Source of the DNA: Thuidium tamariscinum | Lineage: Eukaryota > Streptophyta > Bryopsida > Hypnales > Thuidiaceae | Reading direction: 5' to 3' | Assembly: GCA_947034885.2 (NCBI GenBank) | Contig: OX344757.2 | Location: 4,402,001-4,466,000, forward strand | DNA: 64,000 nt | Shown here: positions 1-12,911 of the stretch, one piece after another | Numbering within the stretch: the first letter of the stretch is position 1 | Layout: every line of letters begins with the position of its first letter | Translations under genes and position numbers: made by a program | Notes under the pieces: model-generated | The model's database searches: none | What the model was told of the DNA's origin: nothing | What the model saw: only the letters and a program-made list of their open reading frames with translations

Positions 1-91
1 AGGCATCGAAAGCAAATGGAATTTCGATATTGTTTAAAGAAATTGATAACCTCATAAATTGGCGCCCTTGTTTCCCCTGCCAGGCCACTTG

Positions 92-129
92 TGGCTGGCG
101 TCTAAGTTCCTGGCTGGCGTCTATGTTCC
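92..129. repeat. 19-bp direct duplication
   Basis: TGGCTGGCGTCTAAGTTCC followed at once by the same sequence with a single change (A to T). Confidence 0.85.
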
Positions 130-566
130 TTTCTTTTGCAATGAAATTCCGTTTGAATTGATTCTAGAAAAATGAAAACAAAGGTGGGTCGATCTCGACG
201 TCGACACACAAACTCTCCCTTCTAGCTGATGGACGACAATCCACGATCCACCATAGCTCACAATTGATTGCAGTTCGTCACCCGTTATACAATTCAATTG
301 CTTCTCAATAGCAAAGCAACAAGCACGGAAGGAAAGATCTCGAGTACGTGAATTCATACCTCTGCCGCTGCAGATTGCTGTCTTCTCTCGACCCCGCAAT
401 GCAGTTCTGAATCAAACACAGGTCAAGAGATCAATACAGGCGAGACGATGCACATTTTGCATCAATTTCTCACTACAGTGAAGAACAGGGGCTTCAATCA
501 GGCCTTCGATTGGCTCCAGGACTAAAACGACGTGGTTCCAAGAAATTCCTCCTCCGAGTCTCCGGC

Positions 567-740
567 GCCAAATGTTTATTTTCGGAAGATTTACACTGTA
601 GAGTATGAACAGTGTGTATGAACTAACTAGACGAAGTAAGAAGCCAAATGTTTATTTTCGGAAGATTTACACTGTAGAGTATGAACAGTGTGTATGGACT
701 AACTGGACGAAGTAAGAAGCCAAATGTTCATTTTCGGAAG
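567..740. repeat. 76-bp tandem repeat, about 2.3 copies
   Basis: Units start GCCAAATGTTTATTTTCGG at about 567, 643 and 719. The first two are nearly identical over AAGATTTACACTGTAGAGTA and CAGTGTGTATG, so the duplication is recent compared with nearby sequence. Confidence 0.9.
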
Positions 741-2440
741 ATTTTTCAAAATGTATACAAAGGGCATGAAAAAATTGAGTAGAAAATGAGCTAAATTTAG
801 CCAATCTACGGATCACTCTATTGCACACTTTTGTGTCAAGAGACGAGAGGATGCACATTTGGGCCCACGCGGGACCTACAATCGGGCCTTTCGATTGGTT
901 CCAACCGGCAGGTTTTCTTTTTGGTTTTCGGGGCAAATGGTAATGTGGCATTCCTTTCAAGAAGGTATTAAGTTGACTGGCTCCTTAATTTAGGGGGCTT
1001 CAATTCAAGGAGGTCAATTTCAAGTATATAATTTTGAATATGTAATTTGTGTATGCAATTTTGGCTTTGCATGATAGATGACATGAGGTTTTAGAAGCAT
1101 GTTGGCAGTGATACGGAGGGTTATTATTTCTGTCTGGCATTTTTTGTCACATTTACCCTCATTTTTTCTATAGGCTTGAAGCTGCCCAATTTGCTTTTGA
1201 GGAAATTGGACATTTAAATGCCTAAGAAGAAAACCCTAGTTCAGGACTTGGTGGCGTGGTTACAAGAAATTCCTTGCCAAGCAGATCGTCCCCAATGAGC
1301 GTAAGTCCCAAGTGGCAACTCGTGTATTATATGCATTGGAGACTGTTTTGAGAAGAGCAAAAAAAGCTAAATATATCAATTTTAATAATTTATCATAATG
1401 TTAAAAAAAATTTATAAGACTTTTCAAATGAGGAGCTAGGGCTGAGATTTCTAATAATTTATGCTATGCTTAACAAAATTTAGACTATTGATGTAATTTT
1501 GAACTGTATTTGCAAAACATCAAGAGATTTCTTAATGTTGAAAGACATAGACTATATGATTTTCGAAGATGGAAAATTTTGTAAAAATGGTCATAACCGC
1601 CATATTCCATATGCCATTTTCAAACTACATGGTCTAAACCATTTAGCACATGTATAGATTTTAGAGTGTACAATCTAAACTATAAAAGTATTACAATTTG
1701 TGCAACAATTGCCATTTTATCAAAATTCTCCTTGAAGATCTCATAAAGAATTGCATCTAATATAAACAATACGTCCAAAACATTGTGAAATTTTGTATGT
1801 ATTTCCAAATTTTTTTATATTATTATTTCTAAACTTTGGTAGTTTTTCATGGCTTTCACAATCCCATTCACAACTTTGTGAAGATGGATGTTTCAAGTAG
1901 TTTGGCAATAAAGGTGCAACAATTTAACTCTAAACCATATATACAACATTATTTCATCAAGTACACGTATCATAAATTTGAAACATGTGATAAATTAAAG
2001 ATGATGAAATTCAAAACATAACACATTGTGACATTTATGACATTGAGAGTAATTATAGTGTTGTGACAAAAAGACCAATAAAATAATGATAGTGAAAAAT
2101 TCTCCATTAAAATTTAATTTGATCAAGTGGAAAGCCAAGTTCAAATGTCAAGAATCTTAGATTATAAATAGTTGAGGTAACAATACAATCTAACCTTTGG
2201 CATTTAGAATCTTAGCCATCGTAAATAGTTGAGGTTATAATGACATCTATCCCGTTAGGGGGGCTGATTGGTGCTCCTGTTTGAGAAATTCTTTGTATAA
2301 TAAGTTCTTAAAATGTCTTTGAGTGCCCAAAACTATTGTGATTGATATAAAAATTATACTATTCAATTCTTTTCAATGTCATCTTTCTTTCTATATGCCT
2401 AAAGCTTACATGATAAAAAAAATTGCACACTTCATGTACA
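741..2440. other. AT-rich intergenic DNA with short shared fragments
   Basis: Pieces such as GAGGATGCACATTTGGGCCC (850) and GGACTTGGTGGCGTGGTT (1237) recur near 450-535, 3545-3580 and 3862-3895, so this is old repeat debris. A ~57-bp direct duplication (AGAATCTTAG...AATAGTTGAGGT) lies at 2150-2245. No gene seen. Confidence 0.5.
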
Positions 2441-3424
2441 GTCGGGTACCATAAACTTACAAATTTTTGCATTTACATTGAAAAAAAAGTTCACTACTGC
2501 CTACTTTGATGCCCTCCCGAGGGCTGAAAAATTAATATTTTTCCCCTAAATTTTTTAACAAGATCCTCTCTATGCTAATAACATATGTGCCAAATTTCAA
2601 GTCCAAATGATTAATATAAAAAAAGATATTCAAACATGTACCAACATATGTAGTTAAAAAAAAAATTCACTACTACCAACTTTGACACCCTCCCAAAAAT
2701 CGAAAAAGAAAATTTTAGCCATTAAATTTTTGGTGTTAGATCACCTTAGTGTTACTAACTAATGTGCCAAATTTCAAGTTCAAAAGAATTTCCCACAAAG
2801 AGTAGTTCAAATTCTACCAACTGACAAGTGTAGCGATGAGAAACAATTTCACTATGGCCCAACTTTGACACCCTCCCAAGGGCAAAAAAATTGTTTATTT
2901 ACCATGAAATTTTTGACATGATATCACCTCTATGTTGATAATATGTGTGTCAAATTTCAAGGCCAAAAGATTTACTTAAAAAAAGATATATTCAAAATCT
3001 ACCAACATGTGTTGTTATGGAAAAAAAAAACCATAACTACACATGTTGGTAGAAGTTGAACTACTCTTTGTGAGAAATTATTTTGAACTTGAAATTTGGC
3101 ACATTAGTTAGTAACACTAAGGTGATCTAACACCAAAAATTTCATGGCCAAAACTTTTTTTTTCGATTTTTGGGAGGGTGTCAAAGTTGGTAGTAGTGAA
3201 TTTTTTTTTGAACTACACATGTTGGTACATGTTTGAATATCTTTTTTTGTATAAATAATTTGGACTTGAAATTTGGCAAATATGTTATTAACATAGAGAG
3301 GATCTTGTAAAAAAATTCGTGGAAAAACATTAATTTTTCAGCCCTCGAGAGGGCGTCAAAGTGGGCAGCAGTGAACTTTTTTTTCACTGTGAATGCAAAA
3401 ATTCGTAAGTTTATGGTACCCGAC
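2441..3424. mobile_element. Fold-back element with inverted ~178-bp tandem units
   Basis: A 984-bp fold-back: left end GTCGGGTACCATAAACTTAC, right end its reverse complement. Each arm is built of about three related units of ~178 bases, all with CCAACTTTGACACCCTCCC or a variant (left arm near 2500, 2680, 2860; inverted copies in the right arm near 3180 and 3355). The arms meet at about 3020 around an A-run flanked by CATGTGT and ACACATG. It has no coding capacity. It is the same family as 13417-14817. Confidence 0.85.
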
Positions 3425-3590
3425 TTTACATTGGAAAAGTTAAGAAAAGTTGCCACCCTGGGGCATAAGTTTTGTAAGTAGCTCTGAGCTCTATCGATCA
3501 AAACAGGCCCGAACTGATTTCAATTACAGTATTGAGCTCTCGGATGCTCGATGCACATTTTGGCCCCATGCGGGACGCCTTTGATGGGTT

Positions 3591-3859
3591 CATTAGAAGA
3601 AATCTGAGGGCATTATAGGGCCGTTTTGGGTCTGTTCCCAAAACGGCTCCCAATGCCGCTGACCCCTGTTAGGCCAACTTTTATCGAAATTTTTTTTTCT
3701 GGGTCCTGAAATATGAAAATAAGTCCAAAAAAATTTTGAATGTTTTTTTATTATGTGGCAATGTCCCGACCACATAGGATTCGAGTTCACAGGGCAGAAA
3801 CTGCGTTCCCGCAGTTCGGGAACCCGCAGTCTCCTAATGCCCTCAAATTTCATCTAATG
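3591..3859 (-). mobile_element. CATTAG-family MITE, copy 1
   Basis: Ends CATTAGAAGAAATCTGAGGG and, reversed, CATTAGATGAAATTTGAGGG (about 29-base TIRs). The interior holds CAAAACGG and GCGGGTTCCCG palindromes. Related copies: 28301-28525, 38844-39102, 58027-59506, with fragments at 34658-34770 and 39443-39545. Confidence 0.8.
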
Positions 3860-6573
3860 CCAGGACTTGGTGGTGTGATTCCAAGAAAATCCGACGGATG
3901 TCCAAATGGATTTGTCTAAAGTACTGTGACGAGTTGTTTGCAAAGCTCTATGAAGGGTGAAATTTAAAAAAACAAACCCTAGTTGTGCCATATTATTGTA
4001 GATGTAAATACCCTTCCACTCTAATTTGGGTTCTCTGATTGCAAATATGAACTCATAATTTGCAAATTTTAATTTGCATAGCAAATAAAACGTTCTAGCG
4101 TTTTCCCCAAGATAAAAACAGGGGGGCAAAACGGCCTCTGTAAACGGCTCGTCGCTCTACTATAGACGCAACCGCCCAAATGGGTCCTTGAAAATTTTTG
4201 ACCCAAATTTTAAGGGTTGATGAAAATTGATGGGTGGTTGTGTCTGCTTGGGGAGCTCATGGCAATTGTCAAGCAAGTATTCTGTTTAGCTCCTTTGAGT
4301 CCTTTCCTATGAGATTGGGGGAGGATGGGCAAAGCTAAAAATTTGACCACTTGCTCCAAAATGTTCATTAGAAGCTACCGTTTTTTTTAATTGACAAAAG
4401 TCAACTTATCCTAATTTCTAGTTTTTATAAATGCCAACTACCACATTTTTAGGGTTGTTGCTAGTTAGCCATACTTTTAGAAAACAATTGTCATAATTCT
4501 AGTTTTCTTTTTCTATTACCAAACAAAATCCAATAAAATACTCTAGTTCAAGATAAAAATATCTATGTGTATGTAGGTATGCCAATTGTTCACTCCATTA
4601 CTAATTAGCCAAGAGCTATTAATCACTCCTAAATGCATTGCCTTCACATACCATACCACATGACCTACATTTCTTCAAAACTCATTGAACCATACTATTG
4701 CAAAAGTTGCCATTGCAATTCTCATTGGAGGCTCAAAAATTTCTAAATTCAAAGTACACAATGATGACTTGATATGATTTTGAATTTAGAGTCTCTCACA
4801 AGAGGGTGAGCAAGATAGAATTAAGAAAACAATCTATGACATGTTTGCAGCTGTAGATTAACAAAATTGACTACAAATACCAATGTATGCATAGAATGGA
4901 ATGCACATTGCAATGTTGATTAAAACTAGCTTTAGCAACACATTTTGTGTTACTTAAGGGATGTTCCCACTTGATGTTAGAGGTGATGTTTGTAATGTGA
5001 ATCTAATGCAAAAGCTCGTGCAAAAGTAGGTCTAGATTTGTTCCTAAGAGATTAAATAACAACACCCTTTAACACCAAGTGTGAAGATACATATAACATA
5101 GCATGCATTTCAATATATGGATTTTTAATCGTGAAGTTCTTAGAACTTATTGAACCTCAGGATACTAGTTTTTCTTCTTCATGAGTGGGGGAAGATAGTA
5201 ATGTTACAATAGTGTGGTTTGGGTGTCACATGCACTAATTGGACATCATGACTTTTTTTCTTTTGGCAATACTATCTTACAAATTGTGAAGAACATTGTT
5301 ATACAAAGCATACTATCTCCAAAACATATTTGATGGACCAAGAATATTGGCTCAAAGCAAGGAATTTATCCTTAGTGTTATATATCATCTCATTACAATC
5401 CTTCATAAATATCTATCTTCCCTTCTTTGAGGTAAATAAAATAGATGGTATTGATGAAAAATATTAATTATGGAGAATTGGAGGGGTCCTATTAAATCTA
5501 AGAGCTAAGGGATCTAAAAGAATTATCTTTCAAAGATGAAATGGCGTAGCTTCCTTGGATTGTAGAAAAGTAAGTATTTTTGGATTCTTGGGTCTTAAAC
5601 AATATTTCGGAGATTTATACAACTTTGTCACTTGATATTCAATGTTATGAAGATTTGGCCTTAGTAAAGCCTTTTTTTCTTTTTAAAGAATGTAAGAAAG
5701 TAGCAATCAAGAATATGTTGACGAAATGATATGCTTCAAATTTCATCTGCCACATAAACAAACAATCACTTTTCAAGGTATACTCATGCACATGAGCATA
5801 CACATTTTTGTCAAAAATTTTCAATTTCATCTATATTTATTTTAGATATTTAAAGAAAATAAATTGGCAAACAAATGCAATGGAATAAGACAAATTGGTT
5901 TTGTCAAATTGGTCCAATTTGTCTCCATGGTGCCAATTTTTTTTGCTTTACACTAAATTCTCTAAAGCAACATACTATAGGATTTGTAGAGCCTTCTATT
6001 CTCTATTTGCATGGCTAAAATTATTGAGCTAGGAAAATAAAGTCGAACTTCTTAGGTACTATTGGTTATTGCATCTGAAGATTTGAATTCATCTTTGAAA
6101 ATAAAAGATCCTAAACTGACTAGGAGAAATTAATATTTGTATACTCTACAACCACCAAATAGGAGAATATTTTTTTACACTTATCCATGCCATCAATGAG
6201 TGGATTGTAAATACAGGGACTTCTTTTGGTTTTTAAAAGAAATTAGAGCTTTCGAGCAATGATCCGTGTAGAAAACATTATTAATGTAATTGATCAATAG
6301 TTAATATTTGAATTATTGTACTTTACCAATCAATCATGACATCAATTAAATTCACAATACCATACAAATTAATAATGTATGAATTAAAGGGTAATCTACC
6401 ATTTTCTAAAATTTAGAAGTATTAATAGTCAAAATTCTTAATAAAAATTGTGGATGATAAAGATATCTTATAATTATATCTATATGACAAGAAGAATACA
6501 TTTTTGTGTAAAAAATGACAAGATGTCCTTAATACTTGACGCATCTCATTAATTTTATTGTAGATGCTCCCAT
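3860..6573. other. No gene recognised
   Basis: AT-rich single-copy-looking sequence. Open frames are short and lack codon bias. Nothing further can be supported. Confidence 0.5.
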
Positions 6574-6581
6574 GTCCCTCT

Positions 6582-7170
6582 CTCAGGGAGATCACTTAGT
6601 GTATCAAAAACAAACTACGTGTGTTAAAGTGACTTTTTGACCCCCTATATACTTTTTTATAAACTATGATTTCAACCTATAATTTTGACATGTCCTTAAT
6701 AATGACTATAAGTTTCTATTGCCAAAAATTTTGAAATCAAATAACATATAAAATGATTTCTAGAGTAGGTTGAAAAATGAACTATACTAGTATGTTTTTC
6801 AACTCAAACATTTATAGAGAATGCATTTAAATGACCCATGGCATCAATATTCAAGAAAAATAAACTTTAAATGAAAAACTATTTTTTTGCAATTTTTTGT
6901 TCATTTTTTAGACAATTTTTTCTTATATAAAATAGGGGTGTGAAAGTTATTTCTAGCTCTACAATGTATTTTTTTACTTCAAAATTTTTTAACTAATTAT
7001 AATCAACACATAAAAATATCAATAATTCAAGTTATAAACTTTTAATGTAGGGGAATACTCTCATATTTTTTTCTTTTCTTTTTTCTTTAAACTTTAGAAA
7101 AAAAAATAGGGGGTCCAAAATTTTTTAACACACGTGGTGTCTAAAGGTTACTCTAAGTGATCTCCCCAAG
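6582..7170. mobile_element. TIR element with 8-bp target duplication GTCCCTCT
   Basis: Ends CTCAGGGAGATCACTTAG and CTAAGTGATCTCCCCAAG. Complementarity continues inward for about 60 bases and includes CACGTGTGTTAAA and GACCCCC. GTCCCTCT flanks both sides exactly (6574-6581, 7171-7178), which fits the hAT superfamily. Length 589 bp, AT-rich, no transposase. Confidence 0.82.
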
Positions 7171-7178
7171 GTCCCTCT

Positions 7179-8694
7179 ATACTAAAAGATGATTTTGGAA
7201 ATGGAGTTTTTGTAGCACCTTCTATCTTTTACTCTTTTAGTAGCTTGTTTTTCTTAGCAAAAACAAACTACACCACATCATAATAGTTAGCTATTTGTAG
7301 TGATGAAGAAATCAATCTTTCTTCACTACTCATGTGGTGTTTTTGATTAAAATCCTAGATATTCAATCATTTTTAATGCCAATGATGAATGTTTATATTA
7401 CTTGAAATAGAAAAAACTTCAAAATAATTGTGTGAGGTAGGAGGTTCATAAAGTACTTATTTAAGGCAATAATAAGTTAATAAATAACCTCTACAAGACC
7501 AAGACCATTTTTTTGTCAAAAAACATTCAAAGTTGCCATTTTGCTACATTCACCCCCCAAAAGTAAAAAGAACATTTTTTTTTAGAATCAAATTGTAAGA
7601 TTTTATATTTTTCTTGTTTGATATTATTATATTATGAGGTAAAATGTCATGAAATTTGACCCTCAAGATTGGAAGTTATTAGCATTTAAAGCTAGAAAAA
7701 AATTGGAAAGTTGATTTGCAATTTTAAATGACCTTGACCACCCAATGTAGAATAGTTTTTTGCACTATAGACTTTGAATTAAAAAAATCATGTCAAAAAA
7801 TTGAGTTGAAAGTCTAAAAAATGTTTTGAAAAAAATAACAATAAATAATTTGAAAAATTATTGTGTAAAAGTAGGTTCAAGATTGCAAGAAAAAATAGGT
7901 CCCAATGGTGAGATTTTGCCTTTAATTAGTGATAATTTTACTTTTCTTTAGATGGATGTGGTGGCGATCAGAAAAAAATTCTGATGTGTACTAGTGGTGA
8001 CTTGGCTACAATTTGAAGTGCATGAACTAGCCTTTTATTTTTATCTAGGCAGCATACAAGGCAAATTTCCATGGGATTTCACAATGAAAGTGGGAAATAT
8101 TTTCATCTTCCTATTTATAAGTGGCAAAAGAAGGAAGTATACCAAAATGAATAATAAGATTTACAAGTAACAACAAGGATTTCAACCTAAGGTAGCTGAC
8201 CTATTTCCAATCACTTAAGCAATTACACATAGTCAGAGTGTAGTTTTTTTTATTGCAAATTTTTTCCCATGTATAGAAATAGAGTTTGGAAGGATAGCAT
8301 ATTTTTCTACAATTTTATTACACAAAGTGTAATTACTATGAATTTTTTAATAGAAGATTCTTCTTGACCTACAATGGTAATATAGACCTTATTATTTTTG
8401 ACCATAGGCTGATTGCAAAATCCACCAAGGGCTGATTGCATTAATGAGAGCCTTACAACCAATCCTAATGTACAACAATTGCTCTAGGAGTTGCACCACA
8501 ACTTCACGGAAAGGAAGCAACCTATAGATTGGAAATGGGTAGGTGATCAGAAATGGGTTGGCTACCTTATACAAAGGAAACCAATAACCTACACAAACAA
8601 CATCCATCCACTAATGCCTATGTCAACAAGAATTTGACAATTGAAGTAGAAAAAAAGTTTAGGGTTAAAATCCATCTATCCATGATATCCATCC
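7179..8694. other. No gene recognised
   Basis: AT-rich; poly(A)/(T) runs; no repeats or coding signal identified. Confidence 0.5.
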
Positions 8695-9354
8695 ATATCT
8701 TTAAGTTAGGCCAAGTGTTTGTTTGATGTGTTTGTCTTGTTTGTTATTATGTTGAGATCTTCTAGATTATGTGTCCCCGGTCTCATTCTTGGTACCATAT
8801 TTTTTTTTATTACATTGAATCTCTAAAACCACATGTCTTTTAGATGCATTTTTAATATTTTTTGAAAGCTCTCCACAAGGAGGATTGCACAAGCTTTGTT
8901 TCATGGTGTTCTAACTCATGGCTAGAAAAGATATTGAATTTCAAAGTTTTTACAAATTAGAGAATCAAAAATCACTTGAACTTTGGCAAATTACTATGGC
9001 AACAATATAAGGCACATTAGTCTTTCTATATCCATTTATATACCTTTAAGATAGGCTATTTGTTCTATTTGTTTGTTTTCTAAATTAAAGTTTGTTGGGC
9101 TGTGCGTCCCTTGATCATGTCCTTTGTATTGTTAAAAAACTCTTAGCAAGGAAGGCTACATATACTTTGATTTGTGGGGTTTCGACTATAGTGAGAAAAT
9201 GATTGAATTCCAAAAATTTTATGGACTAAAAAAAATAACTTTCACTTTTAATTTTGCCTATCAAGTAGTGGCTCAAGGCACAATCACTAGTATAGTAGTA
9301 TATCTATCGATTAAATGAATTTATTTGTTTTGTTTGTTATGGTGAGATGATCTA
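8695..9354. repeat. ~345-bp tandem duplication
   Basis: ATCTTTAAGTTAGGCCAAG... (8697) is repeated as ACCTTTAAGATAGGCTATT... (9042), each followed by TTTGTTTG, GTGTCC or GCGTCCC, and AGCAAGGA or ACAAGGAGG words. A third partial unit near 9300 is cut by the MITE at 9355. Confidence 0.6.
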
Positions 9355-9680
9355 AGGGAGGAGGCTCGAAAACCACTCTGGCTCCAAAACCACTCACCTT
9401 CTGAAATGTATATTTCTGGTACATGATGTTTTTTTATCTTTATAGTAATGTACAAACAGTGAACATTTGAGGGGGTGGGCGGTTTTGGAGCCCCATGCCA
9501 TATTGACTTTAGAAATTCATAACTTACTCTACAAAGCTCCAAAAAATATGAAACGACTTGGGTTAGATGCCTATTCAAGCTATCTTTCACGAAAAATTCA
9601 CTGGAAAATACTTCAAGATGTTTGACCTGCCCAAAATTCTGTTCGAGCCCTTAGATGGTTGGTTTATGGACCTCCTCCCT
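9355..9680 (-). mobile_element. Stowaway-like MITE of the AGGTAGGAGG family, copy 1 (TA target)
   Basis: Ends AGGGAGGAGG and CCTCCTCCCT flanked by TA on both sides. The interior shares AAATTCATAACT, AAAAAATATGAAACGACTTG and GTTTGACCTG-like sequence with the other copies. The same family occurs at 26113-26422, 39905-40084, 42213-42450, 43001-43335 and 43375-43701. Confidence 0.82.
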
Positions 9681-9699
9681 TAGTGTCGATGTTGGTACA

Positions 9700-10003
9700 A
9701 TGGTGAATTTCGTTAAATTGGTGGTATTCCATTAGTTTGACCGACTTTAGACAATTCAATCCGTGCATTCTGAAATCTACATTTGTCATAGATTTCAAAA
9801 TTTACATGTGTTGTAGATGTTTGAAATATAGGTTTGTCTCAGACCATGCGGTCTAAAATGTAAACAATCATTGATTTTGGAAGTCTATATGAGTCCTAGA
9901 TTTCTGAAAATCTGTACCTGTCGTAGATGCCAGTTTTCAGTTCAGACCTCCATGGGCTGAAAAATGGCATTTAGAATACCACCATTTTAATGAAATTCAC
10001 CAT
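9700..10003. mobile_element. 304-bp MITE with 29-base terminal inverted repeats
   Basis: Left TGGTGAATTTCGTTAAATTG and reversed right TGGTGAATTTCATTAAAATG, both continuing GTGGTATTC (27 of 29 match). The interior repeats AAATCTACAT-type words. No relative was seen elsewhere in the window. Confidence 0.78.
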
Positions 10004-10044
10004 TTACACGCTTGCATCGAATGTGCAGTATTGAAGAAAACTAA

Positions 10045-11619
10045 GGGCCCGTTTATACTTGGGGCCGGATTGAAGGCTGGCCGAAACTCTCCAAGTTTGA
10101 ACCAATAGGATCACTCAATTTCTCCAAATCCAGCCCAAGGGGTTTATACTTTCGGCTGGACGGAACTATAACTCATCCTACATGTCGTCTTAGGTGGCAT
10201 GGTTTTGGCGCCAAACCATCCGGCCCCAAGGGAGTAATCGGGACAAGGTTTGGGGTGGCCGAAACTCCCATCTAGGGCCGGATTGGGCTCTTCCGTTGGA
10301 TCAAAGAAATCTCTACCTTCAAATTTTTAAACTTCACTTTTGTTTTCTTAAAATCTCTATTTTTTTTCTTACTTGTTTGTCTTAGAGTGGCTTTTTGTTT
10401 TTGCAGTCAGTATGTTGTTTTTTTCTTGTTTTTTTTAACAGGCCACTCAGTATGTTTGTGATGATGAATGTTTGGTGGGTTAGTAATGCAAGGAGTATGA
10501 ATTTTAATTCAAATAATCATTAATATAATTATTAACTTAAATAATTATTAATATAATTTTAATTTAAATGATTATTTAAATAATTTTAATTCAAATAATT
10601 ATTCAAATATTTATAGTTCAAATAATTATTTAAATAATTTTAATCTTCATAATAATAACATAATAATTTTTAAAAATTTAAATTTAAATTAACCTCAAAT
10701 GGTTAAATTTAAAAAATATATATTTTGTTTAACGATTTGAATAAATTTAATTGTTTACTTGCTAAAAATTACCATTAAAAATAGTTCATATTTCTCTATT
10801 TCATTGTTGGGATGTGAAAGGAATTTTCTATAGACCAAAGAATACAACATTTGGATATTGTATTATATTTTTATTTTTCAAAATAGTTTTAGCAAAATAT
10901 GGTACTCTACTTTTCAAGCTACCATTTAAGATCTTATTGACTTTTCAAAGAAGTTGAACTCCTTCAAACAAGTTTAGGAAGAATAAAGTTGAATTTGGCA
11001 TTTAATTCAAGTCATTTTATAATTTAGCATAAATCAATTTTGTAAATTAGTAGCACATAAATCTTCCATCTTCCTTTTAAACATCTGAAACCTCTTTCTA
11101 TAGCCATTCTAGTGCTAGATTGTATGAAATTTTAATGAATTTTTTTCCTTGATAGTCCATCTTATACATCTTTGAATGGTCTCATTAGATTTGTAAGGTA
11201 AAAAATTTGTAGAAAAACAATATTTCTGTTTTAGAAGTAAAATAAATAGGAAGAAAATAAAGAAACAAAAAAAAATATTTAAAAAAAAAATTTCAATAAA
11301 GATTAGAAGAAGAGAAAAAATAAACATGCATATTTTTAAGTTGTTTTTTAATATGTTAATTGATTTTATCGAGCAATGAGAAAATCCAAGAGCACATGAA
11401 TCGGAAATTGGGCCCTAGAATCCGGCCCAAGGGGTTTATATTAACCCCTCACCGCCCCGGGTATCTTGAAATACACTGAAAAGGGGACACATTTCGTCCC
11501 CTTGGGCTGTGAGGGGTTAACAAGGGCCAGATGGGAAAATTGGGGCCGGATTGAAGGCCGAATTGAAGGCAAATCCGGCCGACCTTCCATCCGGCCCCAG
11601 GCCCAATATAAACCGGCCC
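10045..11619. mobile_element. PIF/Harbinger-like non-autonomous element with TAA target duplications
   Basis: The left end GGGCCCGTTTATACTTGGGG and the reversed right end GGGCCGGTTTATATTGGGCC align over about 45 bases, continuing into GGGGCCGGAT.GAAGG. TAA flanks both sides (10042-10044, 11620-11622), the usual TWA duplication of PIF/Harbinger. Subterminal GC-rich repeats (GGGGCCGGATTGAAGG-like) occur again near 11545. The 1 kb middle is AT-rich and non-coding, so a transposase must have acted in trans. Confidence 0.82.
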
Positions 11620-12273
11620 TAAGGCGACATGGATTCCTCAGCAACCGAGCTTCAGCAACGCTGGTTGCGCTTGTGAAATTCTGGAAACCATACCTTACTC
11701 GGGATTAAAAGGGAGGGGCGGGACGAGGTCTGCCTTCATGACTGACTGCGACGTCTACGGCACCCATTTCCACGCCTGCCTGGGCCCTTAACCGTGGAAC
11801 TCTTTGGAGCATCCACCCAAATTAATTTTCTGGAGACCCTAATCCATACCTTAAGTTATGCACCAATTTCACCCCTAGGCATTATGGATAATATCCTATT
11901 TCCACCCAAATAAATATCTATGGAAAAAGGCATTATCCATACCTTAAGTTATGCAATTTGTTTTGTTTAGTCTTATGATGAATGATATGAGAATTAAAAA
12001 TGCAAAAGTATGTCTAAAGGTTAAGTGTAAAGGACATGTCTTCTTCTTTTGTAGTCCTCAAGTTGCTTAGACCATACACTTCATTGTAGAAGATGAACAT
12101 CTCATTCTCCTCTACCTACAACTTAACACCTTTGGGATCTCATAGTGATTTTGCAACAATTTTTTGGCTCTAGACTTTGCTATGTTTCTAATGTCTTGGG
12201 GCAAGATGAAAGTGTCTTGTGTGACTTTAGCATTGCTCATTGCCATCTTTGTAACTTTTCTTCTACATTATAA

Positions 12274-12911
12274 GGTGATTGTAAGAAACACTTCACATTT
12301 TTGGCTCAAAAACGCAGTTTTGGGCTACAGAACTGGCAGTTATATGCGATACCGGGAGTACAATGCGTCAATACTGCGCTTGCAAGTCTCAACCATCAAT
12401 TTCGGGTGCATGCAAATTTGAACCGTCATTCAATACTATGCAGTCCTATAAAGTACTCATGAGGCTAGTAGTAGCAAAAAAAGGGGTTGTGGACCTTTTC
12501 ATTTTCAGTAATTAAAAAAAAATCATTTTTCTAAACAAGATTGTGCTCACATTGCAATAAAAAAAAATTTAAGAAATTTTTTCCCTCTTCATAGCCTTTG
12601 CACAAAGAAGGTCACTTTAACCCCATGTGTGCAACAAACATGTTGCTATTTTCATAAAAACTCATCATCAATCCTTGTAATGATAGTAGACCTCCAACTT
12701 GTCTAATTTGTGGCCAATGGGGGTCAGGTTAAAAATAGTAAACTATTTTTTTTTTAAATTGAAAAAATTACCCAACACCTGAGACTTTTGTGTACACCTT
12801 CATTCCAAATTTCAATACCATAGGACAAAAGATGCAAAAGTTATGAGCAAAAAGATACATGTTGAAGGTCAAGGGGACAAAAAAAGAAGACAAGTGTTTC
12901 TTGCAATCACC
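12274..12911 (+). mobile_element. GGTGATTGCAAGAAAC-TIR element, copy 1
   Basis: Left GGTGATTGTAAGAAACACTT and right AAGTGTTTCTTGCAATCACC. It shares GTAGCAAAAAAA, GTGGACCTTTTCATTTT, CATGTTGCTATTTTCATAAA and AACTCATCATCAATCCTTG with 55517-56286. TAA precedes the left end but is not duplicated at the right. Confidence 0.8.

Noticed and set aside
10490-10760. AT-rich tract as a replication or matrix attachment site
   Set aside because: Made of AATAATTATT-type words inside a transposon; composition alone is not evidence for either function.
11441-11708. Frames of 67-80 codons on both strands
   Set aside because: They come from the GC-rich subterminal repeats of the Harbinger-like element.
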